DNA from: Nitratireductor pacificus pht-3B
GTDB taxonomy: Bacteria; Pseudomonadota; Alphaproteobacteria; Rhizobiales; Rhizobiaceae
Reading direction: 5' to 3'
NCBI RefSeq assembly: GCF_000300335.1
Contig: NZ_AMRM01000025.1
Coordinates: 1 to 64,000 of the forward strand
Length of the DNA stretch: 64,000 nucleotides
The notes under the pieces are model-generated. The model saw nothing but the letters and a program-made list of their open reading frames with translations. It did not search any database and was not told the DNA's origin. Made by a program: the position numbers and the translations under genes. Each line of letters starts with the position of its first letter. The stretch's first letter is position 1. Shown here piece after piece: positions 25,708-34,398 of the stretch.

Positions 25708-26163
25708 ATGAACATCAACAGACGCCAGGCGCTCGGCCTTTCTGCCGGCGCCGTCGCCTTCGCCGCGACGGGCTTCTCCGCCCTGCCGGCGCTCGCCTCG
25801 GCGGAAGACGCCGACAAGCGCATCGCCGATTTCGCCGGCGGCAAGACGCCCGAGACCGGCAAGCTGACGCTGACTGCGCCGGAGATCGCCGAGAACGGCA
25901 ACACGGTGCCGATATCGGTCACGGTCGACAGCGCCATGGAAGGCGACGACGTGGTCGAAGAGGTGATGATCCTCGCCGACGGCAATCCGAACCCGGACGT
26001 GGCCACGTTCCATTTCAGCGAGGCGAGCGGCGCGGCCGCTGCGACGACCCGCATGCGCCTTGCCAAGACGCAGAACGTCATCGCGGTCGCCCGCATGAAG
26101 GACGGCACGACCTATGTCGACAAGAAAGAAGTGAAAGTCACCATCGGCGGCTGCGGCGGCTGA
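25708..26163 (+). CDS. soxY: SoxY, sulfur-carrier subunit
   Basis: The protein has 151 residues. I chose the ATG at 25708 over 25702 because GAGGAG is then seven bases away. A twin-arginine signal (NRRQALGLSAG) exports it, probably together with SoxZ, which has none. The C terminus ends GGCGG, the flexible arm whose Cys149 carries thiosulfate-derived sulfur through the cycle. The body is an Ig-like beta sandwich (GKLTLTAPEIAENGNTVPIS). Confidence 0.95.
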   Translation: MNINRRQALGLSAGAVAFAATGFSALPALASAEDADKRIADFAGGKTPETGKLTLTAPEIAENGNTVPISVTVDSAMEGDDVVEEVMILADGNPNPDVATFHFSEASGAAAATTRMRLAKTQNVIAVARMKDGTTYVDKKEVKVTIGGCGG

Positions 26164-26181
26164 TCAGGAAGGAATATCGAA

Positions 26182-26508
26182 ATGGCTACCCCAAAACCGC
26201 GCGTCAAGTTACCCAAATCCGCCTCGGCGGGCGAGGTCATCACCATCAAGACGCTGATCAGCCACACGATGGAATCGGGCCAGCGCAAGGACAGCGAAGG
26301 CAAGGTCATCCCGCGTCAGATCATCAACAAGTTCAGCTGCGAATTCAACGGCGCCACGGTGTTCTCCTGCGACATCGAGCCGGCGATCTCGGCCAATCCC
26401 TATTTCGAGTTCAGCGCCAGGGTGAAGGAGAGCGGCACGTTCAAATTCACCTGGGTGGACGATGACGGCTCAGTCTACGAAGACGAGCAGACGATCGAAG
26501 TGAAATAA
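26182..26508 (+). CDS. soxZ: SoxZ, partner of SoxY
   Basis: The protein has 108 residues, no signal peptide and a single Ig-like beta-sandwich domain (PRVKLPKSASAGEVITIKTL, then SGTFKFTWVDDDGSVYEDEQ). It binds SoxY and probably leaves the cell attached to it through SoxY's Tat signal. The start follows AGGAAGGAATATCGAA, and the gap to soxY is 18 bases. Confidence 0.95.
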   Translation: MATPKPRVKLPKSASAGEVITIKTLISHTMESGQRKDSEGKVIPRQIINKFSCEFNGATVFSCDIEPAISANPYFEFSARVKESGTFKFTWVDDDGSVYEDEQTIEVK

Positions 26509-26580
26509 GGGCGCGAAAGCGCCGGCGAAGTGAAGCAACGGCGCGAAGGCGCGGACAACAGGCAGCTTGGGAGGAGAGCC

Positions 26581-27438
26581 GTGAGACACTCATTAGCCAT
26601 CGTCGGGCTGGGAATGATGATGGCGGCGTTGCAGATGCCGCTGACGGCTCAGGCCGATCCCGTGGACGACGCGCTGGTCATCGACGATCTGGAGATGGTC
26701 ACCCGCACCAAGGCGCCGGAAGGCCATCCCTTCGACGAGGTTCGCTCGGGCTGGCTTTACCGCGAGGCCGAGACGCGCGAGCTGGAAGCCGATTCCTTCC
26801 AGAATCCGGGCATGCTCTATGTCGAGCAGGGCGCGGACATCTGGAACCGGATCGAAGGCCCGGAGGGCAAGTCCTGCGCGTCCTGCCACAATGATGCGGC
26901 CGTGACGATGAAGGGCGTCGGCGCGAACTATCCGAAATGGGACGCCGACGCGAAGCGGCCGATCAATGTCGAGCTGCAGATCGACAAGTGCCGGGTCGAG
27001 AACATGGGCCTCGAGGCCTACAAGTTCGACCATGCCGAGCAGAAGGCGCTGACCACTTACATCAAGAACCAGGCGCTCGGCGAACCGGTCAAGCTCGATC
27101 TCAGCCAGGGCGAATTGCAGAGCTGGTGGGACCGCGGCAAGGAGCTGTACTACACCCGCACGGGCCAGCTGAACTTCGCCTGCGCCTCATGCCACGAGGC
27201 CAATTCCGGCCAGTATATCCGCGCCGACCATCTGAGCCAGGGACAGGCCAACGGCTTTCCCACCTACCGCCTGAAGCAGGCCGACATGGTGTCGCTGCAC
27301 AACCGCTTCCGCGGCTGCATCCGCGACACGCGGGCCGAGTTCCCGAAGGCGTTCTCGGACGAGCTGATGGCGCTGGAAGTCTACGTCACCTGGCGCGGCA
27401 CCGGTCTTTCGGTCGAGACCCCGTCCGTCAGGCAATGA
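26581..27438 (+). CDS. soxA: SoxA, dihaem cytochrome c of SoxAX
   Basis: The protein has 285 residues from a GTG at 26581, which is preceded by a strong GGGAGGAGAGCC; the open frame upstream lacks such a site. A signal peptide covers about 1-25. It is the dihaem type: Cys99-x-x-Cys102-His103 and Cys201-x-x-Cys204-His205. The active-site Cys is Cys246 in the motif RGCIRDTR. SoxA with SoxX attaches thiosulfate to the SoxY Cys. A strong terminator-like hairpin follows the stop. Confidence 0.95.
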   Translation: MRHSLAIVGLGMMMAALQMPLTAQADPVDDALVIDDLEMVTRTKAPEGHPFDEVRSGWLYREAETRELEADSFQNPGMLYVEQGADIWNRIEGPEGKSCASCHNDAAVTMKGVGANYPKWDADAKRPINVELQIDKCRVENMGLEAYKFDHAEQKALTTYIKNQALGEPVKLDLSQGELQSWWDRGKELYYTRTGQLNFACASCHEANSGQYIRADHLSQGQANGFPTYRLKQADMVSLHNRFRGCIRDTRAEFPKAFSDELMALEVYVTWRGTGLSVETPSVRQ

Positions 27439-27447
27439 GCTGAAGCG

Positions 27448-27472
27448 ATGGGCGGCCTCGCCGCCCATTTTT
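27448..27472 (+). terminator. Intrinsic terminator between soxA and soxB
   Basis: A 9-base perfect stem (ATGGGCGGC / GCCGCCCAT), a 3-base loop and five T residues at its end form a textbook rho-independent terminator, nine bases after the soxA stop. It should end or attenuate the soxVWXYZA transcript before soxB. Confidence 0.75.
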
Positions 27473-27534
27473 CCCGTTTTGTGATGCCCTTCCCCGGGAG
27501 CCGTTCCGGGGACGGCTTGGCTATGGAGTTTTGA

Positions 27535-29226
27535 ATGTTCTCACGACGCGAATTTCTGATGGCGGGCGCGGCCCTTTCGGCCGTTGCCGGGCCGGCGCTG
27601 GTCGGCCAGTGGTCGCGCGCGGCGGCGCAGCAGAAGCTGAGCGAGAACGACCTGCTCGACTTCGACGCCTTCGGCAACGTCACGCTGGTGCATGTCACCG
27701 ACATCCACGCCCAGCTGATGCCGGTGTTCTTCCGCGAACCCTCGGTCAATCTGGGCGTCGGAGCGGTCGCCGGACTGCCGCCGCATGTGACGGGAGCCGA
27801 TTTTCTAAAACTCTACGGCATCGAGCCGCACAGCCCGCATGCCTATGCCCTGACCTCCGAGGATTTCGCGGCGCTTGCCAGGAGCTACGGCAAGATGGGC
27901 GGGCTCGACAGGATCGCGGCGATCGTCAAGCGCATCCGCGCCGAGCGCGGCGAGAACACGCTACTGCTGGACGGCGGGGACACCTGGCAGGGCAGCTATA
28001 CCTCGCTGAAGACCAACGGCCAGGACATGGTGACGGCGATGAACGCGCTGGAACCGGACGCGATGACGGGACACTGGGAGTTCACCTACGGCGCCGACCG
28101 GGTGAGCGAGATCATCGACGAACTGCCCTTCGCCTTCCTCGGCGGCAACATCTACGACGCGGAGTGGAACGAACCGGCCTTCGAGGCCTACAAGATGTTC
28201 GAGCGCGGCGGCGTGAAGGTGGCAGTGCTCGGCCAGGCATTTCCCTATACGCCGATCGCCAATCCGCGCTGGATGTTCCCGAACTGGTCGTTCGGCATCC
28301 GCGAGGAGGACGTGGCGGCGAATGTCGCGGCGGCGCGCGAGGAAGGCGCCGAGCTGGTGGTGCTCCTGTCGCATAACGGCTTCGACGTGGACCGGGCGCT
28401 CGCCGCCCGCGTCGAGGGCATCGACGTCATCCTCACCGGCCACACCCATGACGCGCTGCCCGAGCCGGTTCTGGTCGGCAAGACCCTGCTGATCGCCAGC
28501 GGCTCGCACGGCAAGTTCGTCACCCGCCTCGACCTCGACGTGCAGGGCGGCGCGCTGAAGGGTTTCCGCCACCGCCTGATCCCGGTGTTCTCCGACGTGA
28601 TCGCGCCGGACGCGGACATGACGGCGCTGATCGAGGAGCTGCGCGCGCCCTATGCGGACGAACTGAAGCGCGAGCTGGGGCGCACCGATTCCCTGCTCTA
28701 CCGGCGCGGCAATTTCAACGGCACGTTCGACGACCTGATCTGCCAGGCGCTGCTCGACGTGCGCGAGGCGGACATCGCGCTTTCGCCCGGCTTCCGCTGG
28801 GGGACCTCCGTGCTGCCCGGCCAGGCGATCACGGTCGAGGACCTGCACAATGCCTGCGCCATGACCTATCCCGCGGCCTATCGCTCGACGATGAGCGGCG
28901 AGACGATCAAGACCATCCTCGAGGACGTCGCCGACAACCTCTTCAACGAGGATCCCTACTACCAGCAGGGCGGCGACATGGTGCGCGTCGGTGGCATGGG
29001 CTACGCCATCGACCCGGGCCAGACCATCGGCAACCGCATCTCCGGCATGACGCTTCTGAAGACGGGCGAGGCCATCGAGGCGTCGCGCGACTACACCGTG
29101 GCCGGCTGGGCGTCCGTCAACGAGGCGACCGAAGGCCCGCCGATCTGGGACGTGGTGGAGGAGTATCTCGACCGCAATCCGCTGGTGCAGCTGGAGGAAA
29201 ACCGTTCGGTGAAGGTCGCCGGGTAA
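27535..29226 (+). CDS. soxB: SoxB, thiosulfohydrolase
   Basis: The protein has 563 residues with a twin-arginine signal (SRREFLMAGAALSAVAG). The N-terminal metallophosphatase-like domain binds two Mn ions via HVTDIHAQL, DGGDTWQGS, MTGHWEFTYG (the SoxB-specific form of the family GNHE motif), LSHNGFD and TGHTHDALP. The C-terminal domain is of the 5'-nucleotidase type. SoxB hydrolyses the terminal sulfone from SoxY-bound sulfur and releases sulfate. It stands 62 bases after the soxA terminator, so it may have its own promoter. The length is as expected for SoxB. Confidence 0.97.
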   Translation: MFSRREFLMAGAALSAVAGPALVGQWSRAAAQQKLSENDLLDFDAFGNVTLVHVTDIHAQLMPVFFREPSVNLGVGAVAGLPPHVTGADFLKLYGIEPHSPHAYALTSEDFAALARSYGKMGGLDRIAAIVKRIRAERGENTLLLDGGDTWQGSYTSLKTNGQDMVTAMNALEPDAMTGHWEFTYGADRVSEIIDELPFAFLGGNIYDAEWNEPAFEAYKMFERGGVKVAVLGQAFPYTPIANPRWMFPNWSFGIREEDVAANVAAAREEGAELVVLLSHNGFDVDRALAARVEGIDVILTGHTHDALPEPVLVGKTLLIASGSHGKFVTRLDLDVQGGALKGFRHRLIPVFSDVIAPDADMTALIEELRAPYADELKRELGRTDSLLYRRGNFNGTFDDLICQALLDVREADIALSPGFRWGTSVLPGQAITVEDLHNACAMTYPAAYRSTMSGETIKTILEDVADNLFNEDPYYQQGGDMVRVGGMGYAIDPGQTIGNRISGMTLLKTGEAIEASRDYTVAGWASVNEATEGPPIWDVVEEYLDRNPLVQLEENRSVKVAG

Positions 29227-29302
29227 CATGTGACGGCGGGATGCCCCACCCCTCGAAGCCGGAATATCGCATATGGTTTTTGTTGCAGGCTCCGCCTGCG
29301 CC

Positions 29303-29344
29303 CCCCACCCGTGGCTCGCCCCCGGTCGGGTAAGGGGTGGGGGT
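29303..29344. repeat. GC-rich inverted repeat after soxB
   Basis: CCCCCACCC at 29303-29311 pairs with GGGTGGGGG at 29336-29344 across a 24-base loop. A related CCCCACCCC stretch lies upstream near 29244. It may be a degraded intergenic element or a weak terminator. No T tract follows. Confidence 0.35.
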
Positions 29345-29421
29345 ACTGCGCCGCCATAGGCAATCTCCATGCCCTCAGACGAATTAGCCGCCGGCGTTGG
29401 ACAGGCCAGCCACATGCTGAT

Positions 29422-29439
29422 ATATAGAAAAATTCATAT
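29422..29439. promoter_or_regulatory. Candidate SoxR operator, copy 4 (before soxC)
   Basis: On the minus strand this reads ATATGA, ATTTTTCT, ATAT (18 bases). It lies 46 bases before the soxC start in the soxB-soxC gap, which suggests that soxCD has a separately regulated promoter. Confidence 0.45.
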
Positions 29440-29484
29440 GTTTTATGATGTCGTCCCTTTCGGTAGAGGAGCCGGATTGCACTC

Positions 29485-30747
29485 ATGACGAAAACCTCCA
29501 CAAGACGCGGCTTCATGAAGGGCGGGCTGACGGCGGGCGCGGCGCTTGCCACGGCGGGCCTGACCGCGCCGGCGCGCGCCGAAGGCGACCCGGCGATCAC
29601 CGAAATCCAGGATTGGAACCGCTATTCCGGGCCCGGCGTCGATGCCAGTCCCTATGGCAAGCCATCGGATTTCGAGGCCCATGTGGTCCGGCGCAACGTC
29701 GCCTGGCTGACGGCGGACCCTGTTTCCTCCGTCAACTTCACACCGCTGCACGAGCTTGACGGCATCATCACGCCGAACGGCCTGTGCTTCGAGCGCCATC
29801 ACGCCGGCGTGGCCGAGGTCGATCCGCAGAAGCACCGCCTGATGATCAACGGCCTGGTGGACACGCCGCTGGTCTTCACCATGGCGGACCTGATGCGCTT
29901 TCCGCGCGAGAACCACGTCTATTTCCTCGAATGCGCGGCGAACTCGGGCATGGAATGGCGCGGCGCGCAACTCAACGGCTGCCAGTACACGCACGGCATG
30001 GTGCATTGCGTCATGTATACCGGGGTCAAGCTCAAGCACCTGCTCGAGGAAGCGGGCGTCAAGACGGCCGGCAAGTGGGTGATGCCGGAAGGCGCCGACG
30101 CCTCGGCCATGACGCGCTCGATCCCGCTGGAAAAGGCGCTGGACGACTGCCTCGTCGCCTTCAAGATGAACGGCGAGGCGCTGCGGCCGGAACAGGGCTA
30201 CCCGCTCAGGCTGGTCGTGCCGGGCTGGGAAGGCAATATGTGGGTGAAGTGGCTGCGCCGCCTGGAAGTCGGCGACGAACCCTGGCACGCCCGCGAGGAA
30301 ACCTCGAAATACACCGACCTGCTCGCCGACGGAAAGGCGCGGCGCTTCACCTGGGTGATGGACGTCAAGTCGGTCATCACCAGCCCCAGCCCGCAAATGC
30401 CGATCACCCATGGCAAGGGCCGGACCGTGCTGACCGGGCTTGCCTGGTCGGGAACGGGCAGGATCGCGCGTGTCGATGTGTCGCTCGACGGCGGACGCAA
30501 CTGGGTGACGGCGCGGCTCGACGGCCCAAGCCTGCCGAAGGCGCTGCACCGCTTCTACCACGAGTTCGACTGGGACGGCTCGGAGCTCTTCCTGCAATCG
30601 AGGGCGATCGACGAGGCCGGCTTCGTGCAGCCGACCAAGCCGGAGTTGCGCGCCGTGCGCGGGGCGAATTCCATCTATCACAACAACGGCATCCAGACAT
30701 GGCATGTGGCGACGGACGGAGTGGTTGAGAATGTCGAGATTTCTTAA
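29485..30747 (+). CDS. soxC: SoxC, molybdenum-cofactor sulfane dehydrogenase subunit
   Basis: The protein has 420 residues and a twin-arginine signal (STRRGFMKGGLTAG). It belongs to the sulfite-oxidase molybdopterin family. The cofactor-binding Cys is Cys150 in FLECAANSGMEW, and the C-terminal Mo-co dimerisation domain has GRIARVDVSLDGGRNW. SoxC with SoxD oxidises the sulfane sulfur on SoxY, yielding six electrons. Its presence predicts full oxidation of thiosulfate to sulfate without sulfur globules. It overlaps soxD by 17 bases. Confidence 0.96.
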   Translation: MTKTSTRRGFMKGGLTAGAALATAGLTAPARAEGDPAITEIQDWNRYSGPGVDASPYGKPSDFEAHVVRRNVAWLTADPVSSVNFTPLHELDGIITPNGLCFERHHAGVAEVDPQKHRLMINGLVDTPLVFTMADLMRFPRENHVYFLECAANSGMEWRGAQLNGCQYTHGMVHCVMYTGVKLKHLLEEAGVKTAGKWVMPEGADASAMTRSIPLEKALDDCLVAFKMNGEALRPEQGYPLRLVVPGWEGNMWVKWLRRLEVGDEPWHAREETSKYTDLLADGKARRFTWVMDVKSVITSPSPQMPITHGKGRTVLTGLAWSGTGRIARVDVSLDGGRNWVTARLDGPSLPKALHRFYHEFDWDGSELFLQSRAIDEAGFVQPTKPELRAVRGANSIYHNNGIQTWHVATDGVVENVEIS

Positions 30748-31855
30748 GTTCGTTGCGGTGCTCGCACCCCTCATGGTCGCCGCCGGCGGCGCGGCGGCGC
30801 AGGATGCCGACGCCGGCGCCAAGGTGTTCAACAAGTGCAAGGCCTGCCACACGGTCGGCGAGGGAGCGAAGCACCGGGTCGGACCGGAGTTGAACGCGCT
30901 TTTCGGCCGCGTCGCGGGAACCGCCGAGGGGTACAAGTACTCGCCCGTTATGACGAAGGCCGGTGCGGACGGCCTGGTCTGGGACGACGAAAGCCTGCAT
31001 GCCTTTCTGGCTGCCCCGCGCAGCTTCATGAAGGGCACCAAGATGGCCTTCGCGGGCCTGAAGAAGCAGGACGAGATCGACAATCTCCTCGCCTATCTGA
31101 GGAATTACTCCAGCGAAGCCGCCGCACCGCAGGTGGAAGAGGCGAAGCCCGAGCAGAAGAGCGAGGCTCCGGCGCCTGCCTCTGAACCCGAGAAGAAGGC
31201 CGAGACGGCTGCCGCCGCTCCCGCGCCGGAAACGACGGCGCAGGGAACGCATGGCGTGCTCCACCTCGGCCGCCCTGCGACCGAAGCTGAGGTCGCCGCA
31301 TGGGACATCGACGTGCGGCCGGACGGGCTGGGATTGCCCGAGGGACGCGGCACCGTCACGGACGGTGAGGCGCTTTACTCGGAACAGTGCGCGGCCTGCC
31401 ATGGCGATTTCGGCGAGGCGATCGGCCGCTGGCCGGTTCTGGCCGGTGGACAGGATACGCTGACCAACGACCGCCCGGTGAAGACCATCGGCTCCTACTG
31501 GCCCTATCTGTCGACTGTCTACGACTATATCCGGCGCACCATGCCGTTCGGCAATGCGCGCTCCCTGTCGGATGACGATGTCTACGCGCTGACCGCCTAC
31601 GTGCTCTACCTGAACGACGTCGTCACCGACGAGGACTTCGAGCTGAGCCGCGAGACGTTCCTGTCCGTCGACATGCCCAATGCGGGCGGCTTCATCGACG
31701 ACGACCGCATGTCCGAACCCCACTACGCCAACAAGGCGGACCCTTGCATGAAGGATTGCAAGCCGGGCAAGGCTGAGATCACCATGCATGCGGCCGTTCT
31801 GGACGTGACGCCCGAAGGCGAGGACGGCGCAGACGGCGCGCCCTCCATCGAATAG
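30731..31855 (+). CDS. soxD: SoxD, dihaem cytochrome c subunit of SoxCD
   Basis: The protein has 374 residues from the ATG at 30731, which lies inside the end of soxC. A signal peptide covers residues 1-23. Haem domain 1 has Cys36-x-x-Cys39-His40, and haem domain 2 has Cys220-x-x-Cys223-His224. Between them lies an Ala/Pro/Glu-rich flexible linker (about 130-172). The C terminus carries two extra Cys (DPCMKDCKPGK). It takes electrons from SoxC and passes them to the respiratory chain. It ends five bases from the stop of a convergent transporter gene. Confidence 0.95.
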   Translation: MSRFLKFVAVLAPLMVAAGGAAAQDADAGAKVFNKCKACHTVGEGAKHRVGPELNALFGRVAGTAEGYKYSPVMTKAGADGLVWDDESLHAFLAAPRSFMKGTKMAFAGLKKQDEIDNLLAYLRNYSSEAAAPQVEEAKPEQKSEAPAPASEPEKKAETAAAAPAPETTAQGTHGVLHLGRPATEAEVAAWDIDVRPDGLGLPEGRGTVTDGEALYSEQCAACHGDFGEAIGRWPVLAGGQDTLTNDRPVKTIGSYWPYLSTVYDYIRRTMPFGNARSLSDDDVYALTAYVLYLNDVVTDEDFELSRETFLSVDMPNAGGFIDDDRMSEPHYANKADPCMKDCKPGKAEITMHAAVLDVTPEGEDGADGAPSIE

Positions 31856-31859
31856 GATT

Positions 31860-32954
31860 TCACTCGGCGGGAACCACGGCAGGCTGGGGCACTTCGCTCC
31901 CCTGCCGGGCCGGACGGTCCACGAAACGGTCGGCGACGGCCGCGCCGGCGATCATCGCCGCAAGGCCCGCAATCGACGACAGCGCCAGAACCGAGCCGCC
32001 GGTAAAGCCGGCGCCGATGGTGCAGCCCACCGCGAGAATGCCGCCGAAGCCCATCAGCACCGCGCCTGCCGTATAGCGCAGGATCGACGGCGTGCCCGGT
32101 TCGGAGAAGGTGGCGATGCGGAAGTCGCGGAAGGCCAGAGCGGCAAACAGGGCGCCCAGCAGCGTGCCGATGAGGACGCCCTGATCCAGACCCGCCGCAC
32201 CGGCGGCGCCGAGAATTTCGCCGGTCGTCGCCAGAGGCCGGATATAGGAGAGGCTTTCGGCCTGGATCGGCTCGAAGAGCTGCTGCGAGATCGCGTAGGT
32301 GAACCACCAGCCGGCAACCACGGCGAGACCGACGCCGATCCCGCCGACGAGCCGCCACAGCGAGGGCCGCGCCCTGACGGCCAGTCCGACGGCGGCGGCC
32401 GCCAGAACCGCGCCGAGCGCGACGCCGGCCCAGCGACCGAGGCCCGCATGGGCAAGGAGGTCGTTGCCGCCGACATCGGCCGTGCTCCAGAGGCCGGACA
32501 CCGCATCGCGGGCAGGCACGAGGAAGCCGCTATACGTGGCGAGGCCGACCAGCCCGATGACCAGCGTCGAATAGAGCGCGCGCAGATTGCCGGAGGCGGT
32601 CAGCACCAGAAGGCGCGACACGCAGCCCCGCGCCAGAACCATGCCGATGCCGAACAGGCCGCCGCCGATCAGCGCGCCGGACAGGCTCTGCGCCGTCGAG
32701 AAGAAGCGCGTTTCTGTGACGTTGAGCCGGCCCTCAAGCAGCAGAAGCTGAACGCCGAGCACCGCCACCGCGAAGCCCGCGGCCCAGACGGCCAGAGCCT
32801 GCAGGTCGCGTCCGCGCGTCAGGTCGAGCACGGCCGAGCGCGTGCAGAACCGGCTGCGCTGGGCAAGGATGCCGAACGCCGCGCCGACCACGGCTCCGCC
32901 GGCCAGCAGCGCGCCGTTTTCGCCGAAGCGGTCGATCAGGGGCACAAAATCCAT
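31860..32954 (-). CDS. Second YeeE/YedE (TsuA-like) transporter
   Basis: The protein has 364 residues from the ATG at 32954, behind GGAGGCGAAAGCC; an upstream in-frame extension has no membrane-start character. Conserved Cys occur in RSRFCTRSAVLDL, ARGCVSRLLVL and AVGCTIGAGFTGG, as in thiosulfate-transporting TsuA. It shares family but not close identity with the copy at 21727, so the two may carry different sulfur species or act in opposite directions. It ends the sulfur island and converges on soxD. Confidence 0.85.
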   Translation of the reverse strand: MDFVPLIDRFGENGALLAGGAVVGAAFGILAQRSRFCTRSAVLDLTRGRDLQALAVWAAGFAVAVLGVQLLLLEGRLNVTETRFFSTAQSLSGALIGGGLFGIGMVLARGCVSRLLVLTASGNLRALYSTLVIGLVGLATYSGFLVPARDAVSGLWSTADVGGNDLLAHAGLGRWAGVALGAVLAAAAVGLAVRARPSLWRLVGGIGVGLAVVAGWWFTYAISQQLFEPIQAESLSYIRPLATTGEILGAAGAAGLDQGVLIGTLLGALFAALAFRDFRIATFSEPGTPSILRYTAGAVLMGFGGILAVGCTIGAGFTGGSVLALSSIAGLAAMIAGAAVADRFVDRPARQGSEVPQPAVVPAE

Positions 32955-33345
32955 GGCTTTCGCCTCCGGTAGACAGATATTCCAAGATAGCCGGAACACC
33001 GACCGCGTTGAGGGCATGAAATTGCCGACAAGTCGCCGATAATGGAATGGAATCGCGCGATATTGCCTTCGGGCAGTTCCCTTTTCCAGCTGGTGGCATG
33101 TCTCCCCTTCAGCGTGTTCGCGGCCGTCCAGAAGCGGCTTTTCCGGGATGGCCGCGCGGCGCGCCGAGCATCGGGAGAAAGACGTACAAGAATCCTGTTG
33201 AAATCGATTTCATCCATAATACAATCGATTTCATTGACGCGGCGTGCCGTTTTGCGCCGAGGAAACGTCAAGGGAGGAATCGGCGCTGCACCCGGTGGAG
33301 GAGAACCATCCGGATCGGCTGCGCATCTTGTCAGGGAGGAATTGC
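32955..33345. promoter_or_regulatory. Control region of the sugar importer
   Basis: This 391-base gap lies between divergent genes. Apart from the promoter and operator at 33198-33233 I see no gene in it. The 3' part holds two purine-rich stretches (AGGGAGGAATCGG and GGTGGAGGAGAACC) upstream of the true ribosome site at about 33334. These suggest a structured or leaky leader. Confidence 0.4.
33198..33233 (+). promoter_or_regulatory. Sigma70-like promoter overlapping LacI-type operator
   Basis: TTGAAA (33198-33203) and TACAAT (33220-33225) are 16 bases apart. A perfect 14-base palindrome TGAAATCGATTTCA (33199-33212) covers the -35 box, and a second copy of its right part, AATCGATTTCA, overlaps the -10 box (33223-33233). 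A central CG in a palindrome is typical of LacI-family operators, and the operon encodes such a regulator. Binding here would block RNA polymerase. Confidence 0.65.
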
Positions 33346-34368
33346 ATGAAACGATTGGCAACAATCGCGGTGGCCGCCGCAGCACTCGCCGGCACGGCGC
33401 TTTCGGCCTATGCGGAAGATTTCAAGATCGGCCTGTCGAACGGCTGGGTCGGCAGCGAATGGCGCACCCAGATGATCGAGGAAGCCGAAGCGGCAGCCGC
33501 CCTCTGGAAGGAGCGCGGCGTCAATGTCGAGGTGGTCGCGCAGAGCGCCAATGTCGACGTGCCCGGCCAGATCGCCCATGTGCGCAACTTCATCAGCCAG
33601 GGTGTCAACGCCATCATCATCAATCCGAACAGCCCGACGGCGTTCGACCCGGTCTTCGCGCAGGCCAAGGAAGCCGGCATCCTGGTGATCGCCACCGACG
33701 CCGAAGTCTCCTCCCCGGATGCCACCTATGTGGGCATCGACCAGAAGGGATGGGCGATGGAAAGCGCCAAATGGCTTGCCGAGACGCTGGACGGCAAGGG
33801 CAAGGTGGTCGCGATCAACGGCGTGGCCGGTCATCCGGCGAACGAGATGCGCGTCGCCGGCTATCGCGAGGTCTTCGGCCAGCATGACGGCATCGAGATC
33901 GTCAACGAGGTGAATGCCAACTGGGATCAGGCGCAGGGCCAGCAGGCCATGCAGAACCTGCTCGCCACCTATCCCGACATCGACGGCGTCTGGGTGCAGG
34001 ACGGCATGGCCGCCGGTGCATGGCGCTCGATCATGGACGCCGACAAGGCCGGCGACATTGCCGCCACGGGCGAGATCCGCAAGGACTTCATCGACATCTG
34101 GACCGAGAACAAGCTGAACTCCGGCGCCTCGGTGAACCCGCCCGGCGTGATGGCCAGCGCCCTCAATGTCGCGGTGCTGATGCTGCAGGGACGCGAGCTG
34201 AAGGAGCCGGCAACCGCCGGCCAGTACGGCAACGCCATGTACCTGCCGATCCCGTTCATCAGCTCGGACAACCTCGCCGAGGCGGCCGCCTCGATGGAGG
34301 GCAAGCCCGGCCACTACTCCTACACCAGCGCCCTGTCGATCGACGACGCGGAAGCGCTGTTCAAGTAG
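33346..34368 (+). CDS. Sugar ABC transporter substrate-binding protein (RbsB-like)
   Basis: The protein has 340 residues from an ATG at 33346 after AGGGAGGAATTGC. A signal peptide ends at AYA-ED (about residue 23). The fold is the periplasmic binding protein/LacI sugar type (FKIGLSNGWVGSEWRTQM, IIINPNSPTAFD, ATDAEVSS, WVQDGMAAGA). The sugar cannot be named from sequence. It is the first gene of an importer operon with an ATPase, two permeases and a LacI regulator, and it is followed by stable palindromes that probably favour its expression. Confidence 0.9.
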   Translation: MKRLATIAVAAAALAGTALSAYAEDFKIGLSNGWVGSEWRTQMIEEAEAAAALWKERGVNVEVVAQSANVDVPGQIAHVRNFISQGVNAIIINPNSPTAFDPVFAQAKEAGILVIATDAEVSSPDATYVGIDQKGWAMESAKWLAETLDGKGKVVAINGVAGHPANEMRVAGYREVFGQHDGIEIVNEVNANWDQAQGQQAMQNLLATYPDIDGVWVQDGMAAGAWRSIMDADKAGDIAATGEIRKDFIDIWTENKLNSGASVNPPGVMASALNVAVLMLQGRELKEPATAGQYGNAMYLPIPFISSDNLAEAAASMEGKPGHYSYTSALSIDDAEALFK

Positions 34369-34398
34369 GCTTGCGTCGGCGCTCGCCCCTCACCCTTA

